From the NCBI RefSeq assembly GCF_014645535.1, contig NZ_BMLX01000004.1, positions 173,912-237,911 of the forward strand: DNA of 64,000 bases, in the 5' to 3' direction. Positions 56,976 through 64,000 of the stretch are shown here, one piece after another. The notes below the pieces were generated by a model. The model ran no database searches and was not told the DNA's origin. It saw only the letters and a program-made list of their open reading frames with translations. Numbering within the stretch: the stretch's first letter is position 1; each line of letters opens with the position of its first letter. The stretch is from Silvimonas iriomotensis (GTDB taxonomy: Bacteria > Pseudomonadota > Gammaproteobacteria > Burkholderiales > Chitinibacteraceae). The position numbers were made by a program, and so were the translations under genes.

Positions 56976-59348
56976 TCAGACCGGCACCGATTCGCGCTCC
57001 GGCGGGCGGGAGAGCGGGGCGTCGATCTGCACCACAAAGCTCTCCGGCAGCGTGACCACGGTCGCAAACTGGCGGAATGGCGCGCCTTCGTCCTGATCGG
57101 TAAAGCGGATGGCGATATCGCCGTGTTCGCGCTTGATGAAGTCGCGTACCGCATCCATGCCCACGCCGCGGCCAGAAATATTGGTGACGGTTTGCGCGGT
57201 AGAGAAACCCGGCAAGAAAATGAGTCGGGCAGTTTCCTCGTCGTTCAGCGCGGCATCGGCGGCGATCAGGCCCTTACGAGTGGCGATCTCCCTGATCTTG
57301 CCCAGCGCCAGGCCGCGGCCATCGTCTTCCAGCGTGATATGCAGCTTGCCGCCGTGTACGGTCACGCCCACAGCCAGCGTGCCGGTGGCGGGTTTGCCCA
57401 GTGCCAGACGGGTATCGGGCGCTTCCAGACCGTGATCCAGCGCGTTGCGCATCAGGTGCATGAAGACGTTCTTCAACAGATAGCCGGCGTGCGCGGGCAT
57501 GACGTAGCCCTCATCGGCAAACACCACCAGCGGCGCGGTTTTTTCCAGCTCTACGGCAAGGTCGGGCAGAGAGTCAGTCACGCTGGACAACATGTGCGAC
57601 AGCGTTTCCGTGCCCAGCAGGCGCAGGGTCTTGCGCACGGCATCGCGCGCGGCAATCAGTTCATGCAGGTTGTTGGTGTTGACGTGCTCCAGGCGGTGCA
57701 GCGTGTCCTGGATTTGCACTTTGTCCACCATCAGGTAGCGTTCCGGCGCCGGTGCGGCCTGGCCGGCACCCTTGCGGCCCAGGCTGACTTCATTGATGCG
57801 GGCATAGTGCGTGACGGCGGTGCGCACGGCGGTCAGTTCGGCCAGCAACTGCTGCTGGTCCCACACAATGGCCGGCTGCGGCTGGCGCAGGTCGTCGTAG
57901 CTTTGCTCGGCCTCATGCACCACGCTGGTCAGGTGGTTCAGACCATAAGTGCGCGCGTTGCCCTTGATGGTGTGCATGTTGCGGAACAACTGGTCGATGA
58001 CCGCCGTCTGGCGCTCGGCGCTCTCGCGGATCAGGATTTCGTTGTCGTCCACAAACCGGAGCGTGCCAATGATGAAGTCGTGGAATTTGTCCTGGCGCAC
58101 GGCCAGCACTTCACCAATCATTTCAAGTTCGCGGCGCTGGTCGCTGGCTTCTGCTGCCAGCTTTCTCAGTTCGGTTACATCGCGCACGCACAACATCATG
58201 CGCGCGGTATTGCCGGCTTCATCGGTAATGGGCGACCAGTTCAGGTCCAGCACCTTGATGCGGCCATCGGCCATGGTTTTCTCGACTTCACCCACCATCA
58301 GATGCTGGTTGAATTCGAAGTTCATCACGTCTTCATCAATACACGCGCCCCATACGGCGTCGACCTGCGCCAGCGCATCGGCCGACAGGTTGGTGTTGCT
58401 GAAGATCACATCCATGACGTTGCGGCCGGCAATGTCTGCGGTTTCCAGAATGGTAGACAGATACGCCGAATATTCCGGGTGGATGATGCTGCCGCTTTGC
58501 ACGGTCAGAATGCCCTGCGGCATGTGCTGCAGCATGGCCTGAATGTCGGCCGTTTTCTGGCGCAACAGGGCAGAGCTGGTCTGGATCTGTTCGATCATGA
58601 CGTTGAACGCCACCATGGACCGGCCAATTTCATCCTTGCGGTCTGCCGGCAGGCGCTGGCTGAAGTCCTGGCTGGCGGCAATGCCGGACATCATGGTCTG
58701 CATCTGGCTGATGGGGCGGGCAATCTGGCGATACAGCAAAATGCCGATCGCAGTCAGGATGATGACCGCCGCCAGCGTCACCGCGCTGACCGTGCTGACC
58801 GTGCGGGCCAGGTTGTGGTTCAGTGCGCTGATGGCGGCGTCTTTGCTGCGGTTTTTCTCAACCCGCAGGGTCTGCACAATCTGTTCCAGCTCGCCCTGAT
58901 ATTGCGCCACGCTGGCAAACAGCGTGGCCGCGGCGATCTCTTGCTGGCCTGCCTGCTTGAAATTGCGGGTGTCTTCAATGGCGCTGAAATAATTGGCCAT
59001 GCTTTGCTGGGCCTGCTGCACCAGCTTGTTCTGGGTTTCCGTGCTGGCTTCACGCTGCTGCTGTTGCAGGCTCTGGGTCAGCGCGGCCTGCTGCTGCTTG
59101 AGCGCATCTGCGGCTTGCGTGGCAGTGTTGTCATCCGGCGCAAAGACCAAAGACATGGTGGTTTGCTGGACATCTTTCAGCCGCGCCATCAGATCGGCAG
59201 AGGCCAGGGTGCTGGGCACCACGCCTTCAGTCACAAGGCGTACTTCAGAGGCATTGGCGCGTGACTGCAGTACGGCATAACCGCCAATGGCAGCAATGGC
59301 CGCAAAGGTCAGTGCGACAAGCAGAACAATACGTTGCCGGATGGTCAT
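56976..59348 (-). CDS. Membrane CheA-like sensor kinase with HPt domain
   Basis: A 790-residue protein. Two membrane helices (about 7-27 and 188-210) flank a periplasmic four-helix-like sensor; then a HAMP (RQIARPISQMQ...), a PAS-like region (about 270-400), an HPt/P1 domain with phospho-His about H459 (NMHTIKGNART), and a CheA-type ATPase (N box near 635, NALDHGLEAP; DDGRGLALGKI; GRGVGMDAVRDF). There is no classical DHp H-box and no CheW-like C-terminal domain. It is first gene of the module. Confidence 0.88.
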   Translation of the reverse strand: MTIRQRIVLLVALTFAAIAAIGGYAVLQSRANASEVRLVTEGVVPSTLASADLMARLKDVQQTTMSLVFAPDDNTATQAADALKQQQAALTQSLQQQQREASTETQNKLVQQAQQSMANYFSAIEDTRNFKQAGQQEIAAATLFASVAQYQGELEQIVQTLRVEKNRSKDAAISALNHNLARTVSTVSAVTLAAVIILTAIGILLYRQIARPISQMQTMMSGIAASQDFSQRLPADRKDEIGRSMVAFNVMIEQIQTSSALLRQKTADIQAMLQHMPQGILTVQSGSIIHPEYSAYLSTILETADIAGRNVMDVIFSNTNLSADALAQVDAVWGACIDEDVMNFEFNQHLMVGEVEKTMADGRIKVLDLNWSPITDEAGNTARMMLCVRDVTELRKLAAEASDQRRELEMIGEVLAVRQDKFHDFIIGTLRFVDDNEILIRESAERQTAVIDQLFRNMHTIKGNARTYGLNHLTSVVHEAEQSYDDLRQPQPAIVWDQQQLLAELTAVRTAVTHYARINEVSLGRKGAGQAAPAPERYLMVDKVQIQDTLHRLEHVNTNNLHELIAARDAVRKTLRLLGTETLSHMLSSVTDSLPDLAVELEKTAPLVVFADEGYVMPAHAGYLLKNVFMHLMRNALDHGLEAPDTRLALGKPATGTLAVGVTVHGGKLHITLEDDGRGLALGKIREIATRKGLIAADAALNDEETARLIFLPGFSTAQTVTNISGRGVGMDAVRDFIKREHGDIAIRFTDQDEGAPFRQFATVVTLPESFVVQIDAPLSRPPERESVPV

Positions 59349-59800
59349 CTTACTCGCCCTTTCGGTATTTGCTTACAAACAGAAGATTTCGCAATCGCGC
59401 GCTTTGAATGCCATTCATCCGGATGTCTGGCCGGGCTGCTTGCCGGTTTGATCAGAAAAGCCGTTTGTTTATGCGGGGAAAATCAGCGTGGTCTGCAGTG
59501 TGTGCTTGCCCGGCCTGCTTGAAGACAGACGGTAAACAGGCCTGCATATTAGTAGATGGTTATGAATGATTTATTGAGATGCGCTGTCGTCTGTTTTGTA
59601 TTGTGCTGACAGTTTTTGTTTTGTATGCGCGCCGCCACACGGCTGGCGTCACTCAGGTATGCTGATTTATCCGCCTTTCTTGCCGGTGCCCACCAGCCGC
59701 AATGCCGCGCCAGGCCGCGTATCGCCAAAGTCTTGCGGTGCTGAATGAATCAGTAAGAAAATGACTGGCATACATTCACTTGTATCTTCTTGTCGCAGCC
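59349..59800. other. Intergenic between kinase and SprA-like gene
   Basis: 452 bases holding the divergent promoters. A/T-rich around 59545-59630. I see no gene, hairpin terminator or known RNA motif. Confidence 0.5.
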
Positions 59801-60415
59801 ATGCTTGCCGTGAACAGCTCTACAGCCAGTACTCTGGTGCGCGCTGCCGCGCAGACGGGCACTGCTGTCCAGCAATCGGGCAACAACCCGCAGCAAAACG
59901 GCAACCAGAACACCAGTCAGGCCAGCCAGAACGGCAACGCCGCTAACAGCAGCAACAGCACCAGCAATGCCGCCACCCCGCGTGGCACCGACGGCAAAGC
60001 CCTGACCCCGGATCAGCAGCAGCAAGTCGACAAGCTGGTGAAGATAGACAAAGACACGCGCGCGCATGAACAGGCCCACCTGGCCGCCGCCGGCGGGCTG
60101 GCCGTGGGCGGCCCCAACTACAACCTGACTACCGGGCCGGACGGCAAACAATACGCCAACGGTGGCGATGTCCAGATTGATGCCAGCGAAGGCCGCACGC
60201 CAGAAGAAACGGTGCGCAAGGCCAAAATCATCCAGGCCGCAGCACTCGCCCCGGTCGACCCCTCCGCGCAAGATCTATCCGTGGCCGCCCAGGCCAGCGC
60301 CATGGAAGCCAAAGCCCAGGCACAGATCGACCAGCGCACCCCGCAAGGCAAGCAGGTGGCCAGCGCCTACCAGCCAGAATTGCCCCCGTTGTCGTCGTTC
60401 TCTGCCGTCGCCTGA
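59801..60415 (+). CDS. SprA-related (PF12118-like) putative metalloprotease-related protein
   Basis: A 204-residue protein. The N-terminal third is low-complexity Asn/Gln/Ser/Ala. The core DTRAHEQAHLAAAGGLAVGG, with HEQAH as an HExxH-like zinc site, followed by NLTTGPDGKQYANGGDVQID and TPEETVRKAKIIQAAALAP, matches the SprA-related family. Function of the family is unclear. ATG 59801 is chosen; a TTG seven codons earlier is possible. No ribosome site stands out at either. Confidence 0.78.
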   Translation: MLAVNSSTASTLVRAAAQTGTAVQQSGNNPQQNGNQNTSQASQNGNAANSSNSTSNAATPRGTDGKALTPDQQQQVDKLVKIDKDTRAHEQAHLAAAGGLAVGGPNYNLTTGPDGKQYANGGDVQIDASEGRTPEETVRKAKIIQAAALAPVDPSAQDLSVAAQASAMEAKAQAQIDQRTPQGKQVASAYQPELPPLSSFSAVA

Positions 60416-61120
60416 TTACAGCGCTGCCAGCCAGTCACGCCAGAACAGCGCTGCCGCCTGCGTCAGGGCCGGCGCATGCAACTGGCTGGTCTGCCGCAAA
60501 CCAGAAACATTGATCCCGGCATGCGCCAGCTCACTGGCATGACCGACATACCAGCGCTCCAGCCCGGCCGCAGACACCTCGGGGTGGAACTGCAAACCCA
60601 GCGCCCAGTTGCCCATGGAAAACGCCTGACTGGGGTACTGCGCTGTCGCCGCCAGATGGCTGGCGCCCACCGGCAAATCAAACGTGTCGCCGTGCCAGTG
60701 CAGCACCGGCACTGCTGGCAGCAGCAAATGCGCCATGGCCGGGCAATCCGCGCTTTGCGCTGCGGCCTGCAAGGGCTTCCAGCCAATCTCTTTCCCGTCT
60801 GTTCCCGGATAAACCCGCGCGCCCAGCGCCGCCGCCATCAACTGAGAGCCAAGACAAATCCCCAGCGTGGGCCGCTGCGCCGCCAGGCGTGTCCGCAGCA
60901 ACGCGGTTTCTTGCGCCAGGAACGGGAAATCATGCTGCTCATACACCCCGACCGGCCCGCCCAACACCACCACCAGATCCCACGCCAGCGGGTCTATCCA
61001 GCCAAAATTGGCCGTGGTCGCATCGCACAGTTCAATGCTGTAACCCGCGCGCTGCAGTTCAGGGGTAAGCGTACCGGCATCTTCAAACGTAACGTGCTGG
61101 ATGATCAGGGCTGTTTTCAT
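60416..61120 (-). CDS. Class I glutamine amidotransferase-like protein
   Basis: A 234-residue free-standing amidotransferase domain. Triad: Cys89 in LGICLGSQLMA, His179 and Glu181 in LQFHPEVSA. Related to the GuaA-like glutaminases and YfeJ-type proteins; the partner or acceptor substrate is unknown. ATG 61120 (MKTALIIQHVTFEDAG) is chosen over a frame to 61162. Its stop meets the end of the SprA-like gene. Confidence 0.9.
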   Translation of the reverse strand: MKTALIIQHVTFEDAGTLTPELQRAGYSIELCDATTANFGWIDPLAWDLVVVLGGPVGVYEQHDFPFLAQETALLRTRLAAQRPTLGICLGSQLMAAALGARVYPGTDGKEIGWKPLQAAAQSADCPAMAHLLLPAVPVLHWHGDTFDLPVGASHLAATAQYPSQAFSMGNWALGLQFHPEVSAAGLERWYVGHASELAHAGINVSGLRQTSQLHAPALTQAAALFWRDWLAAL

Positions 61121-61471
61121 GGGGGAATCCGGGAAGGGTAGCCGGATATTGCAATGCAGCATTCGTGCTTATTCAAGCACATTGATGCCCAAACGCCAAT
61201 GGTGCCTGAATGGGTTCAGGCATTGGTCAGAAGGGCTAGAGTCAGCACCTGGCCGTCACGCGACAGAGATATCTGCATTTTTTGCAGGACTGCGGGCGGT
61301 GACTGTTTTCAGGGCAATCATCCGCAGTCTGCTGTTCGTCATTTAGTGTTGATTCGATTGCTTATCGGCCGAAGCGGGCATTTTGGCCAGCGTGCTACTT
61401 TGGCCGCTGTCGGCCAGAAGCGGTCGATGATGATAGAGTGTCTTTCAACCCTATCTCTTCAACTTACGGCC
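61121..61471. other. Intergenic between amidotransferase and hypothetical gene
   Basis: 351 bases with the divergent promoters. It includes the repeat-like word TCGGCCGAAGCGGGCATTTT at 61365-61384, also seen near 62419 and 63835. No gene seen. Confidence 0.45.
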
Positions 61472-62248
61472 ATGAAAATTCAGACATTTGAATCCTTGGG
61501 ACAGTATCACGATAGTTGGGCATTGATCATTGGCTGTGCCCCGGATCACTTCCCTGAATACGATTGGGATATCCCCCCGCGCAGCCAAGCCCAACGTCTG
61601 GAAGAGGCCTTCGCAAGCCTGCGGGCGGGAGCGCACTTCGCGGAGAAAAAGATCAAGACGCCTCGACTCATTAGCGTATTTCATGAACTGCTAAAGATGT
61701 CGCATGAGGCCTTTCTGAGAGGTGATAGGCAGCGTGGGTGCCATGTGTTGCAGGAGGCCGAGGGCCTGGTCTGGCCGAGCCGTGCAACCCACCCGAAGCA
61801 CGTTGTCGAGGCGGAGCGCAGAGCATTCGGCGACGTCGTTTTGTTCAAAGAAGTCGTCGTTTCGCCCTTCCCCTATGAAGGTAGCGAGGCCGATCTTGGT
61901 GATATCCAACGTAAGCTTTGGATGCATGCGAGCGCACAGATGGACGCTTTATCTAATGACAAGATAAGCGAGACTCAAACGTGGGTGGCTGATTCTAACG
62001 GCGAGATTCATGTCGTCAAGGCACGCTCAAAAAAAGGCGTGCTTCAAGCCGTGAGTGATGGGGTTCGGCTGGCGCAGATACAAGGCTATGCCATGGCAAC
62101 CCTTATCGGCCACGACCTTCTTATTGTGGATGTGGAGCAGTACGGTAAACCGCGCATCTCAATAAGACGATTGACTAAACCCGGCGATACGCTCAACCCG
62201 CGCTTCCATCTCTACAAGCCAGACGTGTTCACACAGCAAGACGGCTGA
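61472..62248 (+). CDS. Hypothetical protein, 258 residues
   Basis: Soluble protein beginning MKIQTFESLGQYHDSWALII. It has no signal peptide or membrane segment, and no motif I recognise. Codon use is less GC-biased than the neighbouring genes (for example TTATCTAATGACAAG), hinting at recent acquisition. The frame is open 106 codons further upstream, but that part has atypical composition and the ATG at 61472 fits better. Function unknown. Confidence 0.6.
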   Translation: MKIQTFESLGQYHDSWALIIGCAPDHFPEYDWDIPPRSQAQRLEEAFASLRAGAHFAEKKIKTPRLISVFHELLKMSHEAFLRGDRQRGCHVLQEAEGLVWPSRATHPKHVVEAERRAFGDVVLFKEVVVSPFPYEGSEADLGDIQRKLWMHASAQMDALSNDKISETQTWVADSNGEIHVVKARSKKGVLQAVSDGVRLAQIQGYAMATLIGHDLLIVDVEQYGKPRISIRRLTKPGDTLNPRFHLYKPDVFTQQDG

Positions 62249-62811
62249 TCGCCTCGTGAATCAACTGTTTCGTGGCATCGGTTACAAGAGACTGCCACAA
62301 GGCCGGTTTGGCAAATGATGAAGGACTGCTTTAGTTCGAAAGCTGACTGCTAAGCCAAGAATACCAAGCGTCCGCTCAGGCCGATGAGCTGCCCAGAGTT
62401 GGTTAGGGCTGGCGGCAAATCGGCCGAAGCAGACAAACGCGCTGCCATGCCCGTACGGCTGCTTGGGCCCAGTACCTGCCACCAGGCACCTCCATGCGAA
62501 TCCAAAAGGAACGGATGCTAAATCCCGATGCTACCCAAACCCGGGGTGACGTCGGTTCGACCATGACGTCAGGCCCTTGCACGTAATTCCAGTGTCCAGG
62601 GCGGAGTCCTCTCTGGCTGCCAAAGAAAGAACGCTGTGTCCGCCTGATATCCAAGCGAACAAGGTACTGTTGTTACTAACTGGGAGAGGGGTTCAAGCGT
62701 TTGAGTGCCGAATGTAACGGTCTATCAGCTATCTGGGGCGGAGGGGGTTGTCAGTGACCGCCTCGTGGATGAATACCCTCTGCATTGAAGCGAAAGCTCA
62801 CTTCATATGGG
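62249..62811. other. Intergenic, 563 bases
   Basis: No convincing gene. Two short minus-strand frames (62282-62482, 62403-62654) overlap each other and lack ribosome sites. The AATCGGCCGAAGCAGAC word at 62417-62434 is part of a small dispersed repeat. Confidence 0.5.
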
Positions 62812-63213
62812 CTACGATGCTGATGCGGTATTTCTTTTGACTAGCAGCGCACCCAAAAGTGCGAAACCAACAATAAACCCCGCCCCCATCCAGTAATCGC
62901 CAAAAAATGCGAGGTGATCCGGCTGAATCATATGCTTGAACTCATCTGTCATTAGAAAGCAGGCAAACATGAGCACAGCAAAAGCGCTGAAGGCTGCTGA
63001 GCCCAATAGCACCGCGCCGCTGTCACGCTGCCATGATTGAAAACGGCTTAACAGCAGCCCCAACAGGAGAGCAATCACTGCAGGTGTTGCGAACCCAAGC
63101 ATGATGAACAGCTTGGTACCGGTTGGCAGGCCGCTGATAAATGCCAGCACACAGACCGAATACAGGAAAAAACCAGCGATGGCTTTAAAGCCGACGCTAA
63201 AAATCTGGCGCAT
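62812..63213 (-). CDS. Small membrane protein of unknown function
   Basis: A 133-residue protein with four hydrophobic segments (FFLYSVCVLAFISG, IMLGFATPAVIALLLGLLL, FSAFAVLMFACFLM, GAGFIVGFALLGALL). ATG 63213 follows GGA at eight bases and overlaps the upstream gene by 17, so the two are coupled. No family recognised. Confidence 0.65.
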   Translation of the reverse strand: MRQIFSVGFKAIAGFFLYSVCVLAFISGLPTGTKLFIMLGFATPAVIALLLGLLLSRFQSWQRDSGAVLLGSAAFSAFAVLMFACFLMTDEFKHMIQPDHLAFFGDYWMGAGFIVGFALLGALLVKRNTASAS

Positions 63214-63598
63214 TTGCGGTGTCCGTCTGCGCTGCAAAATATTGATTTGCTGTTGGTCGGAACAGGAAAAAAACAATGATCAGAAAAATGACAAGGCCTG
63301 GAATGAGCGCCGGTTTCATCGGCGATGTCGCGAGACTGACCGCGAAACCGAGCACGCTCCAGCCGCTATAAAGCAACCGCGCCCAGTGACGGCGTTTGAG
63401 CAGAGCAACGCCCGATATCACGGTCACCAGCAGCCCCACAAAGGTCAACAGAAACTGGATCGGTATCGGCAATGGGCTTTTTTCCATTAACGCCCGCACC
63501 ATGGGATTGTTGAAGGTGAATACAACAGAAATCAGGCTAAAGGCCGCGGTCACAATAAGAAACCAGCCAATGATGGTGATGGAGACAGGACGCTTCAA
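63197..63598 (-). CDS. Small membrane protein of unknown function
   Basis: A 133-residue protein with four hydrophobic segments (SITIIGWFLIVTAAFSLISV, LLTFVGLLVTVISGVALL, and two later ones). The TTG at 63598 has AAAGGG eight bases upstream and puts the first helix near the start; ATG 63652 would add 18 polar residues but has no site. Similar size and topology to the downstream gene suggests a pair. Function unknown. Confidence 0.6.
   Translation of the reverse strand: MKRPVSITIIGWFLIVTAAFSLISVVFTFNNPMVRALMEKSPLPIPIQFLLTFVGLLVTVISGVALLKRRHWARLLYSGWSVLGFAVSLATSPMKPALIPGLVIFLIIVFFLFRPTANQYFAAQTDTANAPDF

Positions 63599-64000
<402 letters not shown>

Noticed and set aside
62403..62654. Minus-strand frame of 83 codons in the 62.2-62.8 kb gap
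   Set aside because: No ribosome site, overlaps another equally poor frame, and contains part of a dispersed repeat word.

Overview
The window is about 64 kb of GC-rich, densely coded bacterial chromosome. The order lolB-ispE-tRNA-Gln-prs-rplY, the split gcvT/gcvH/gcvP set under a tandem glycine riboswitch, an ahcY behind a SAH riboswitch and the sulfonate and sulfate gene sets point to a betaproteobacterium. The style fits the Neisseriales/Chromobacteriaceae side, but no rRNA is present to prove it. No phage, insertion sequence or CRISPR array is visible.

Layout. 1-10 kb: a partial membrane-anchored gene, then the housekeeping run rplY, prs, tRNA-Gln, ispE, lolB and a TPR lipoprotein (all minus), followed by mutM, a dynamin-like GTPase and cutC (plus). 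10-20 kb: an exported Lys/Ala-rich protein made of 17-residue repeats, a GNAT, ahcY with its SAH riboswitch, a lipoprotein, the glycine cleavage operon gcvTHP, and a yefM-yoeB toxin-antitoxin pair. 20-32 kb is a sulfur block on the minus strand: sbp-cysTWA for sulfate, a Mop/TOBE protein, and ssuE-ssuA-ssuA-ssuD-ssuC-ssuB for alkanesulfonates. The ssu run is interrupted between ssuD and ssuC by a non-coding palindromic element of about 1 kb. 32-44.5 kb: a CLC-F type fluoride transporter behind a fluoride riboswitch, a LysR/YfeH-like divergent pair, a LacI-controlled ribose-type sugar ABC operon with an isomerase and an oxidoreductase, a second copy of the palindromic element, and a CaCA exchanger behind a yybP-ykoY (Mn2+) riboswitch. 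44.8-53.3 kb: an orphan CARF-nuclease (Card1/Can2 family), then the operon wecB-nfrB-nfrA-ybcH-like for a c-di-GMP-controlled surface glycan of the phage N4 receptor type. 53.6-64 kb: an OmpA-family porin, a compact chemosensory-like operon (membrane CheA-like kinase, CheY, MCP-like protein, CheX), a SprA-related metalloprotease-like protein, a class I amidotransferase, three hypothetical genes, and a run of 69 C at the window end.

How it works together. Five cis-acting RNA aptamers in four regulatory leaders put methyl-cycle (SAH), C1 (glycine), fluoride and manganese genes under direct metabolite control; in three leaders the aptamer begins just after a recognisable -10 box. The least explained items are the two copies of the roughly 1 kb nested palindrome with variable AACCCC hexamer arrays, the self-contained kinase/CheY/MCP/CheX module without CheW, CheR or CheB, and the CARF nuclease with no CRISPR locus nearby. 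All assignments come from reading the sequence; no database search was run.
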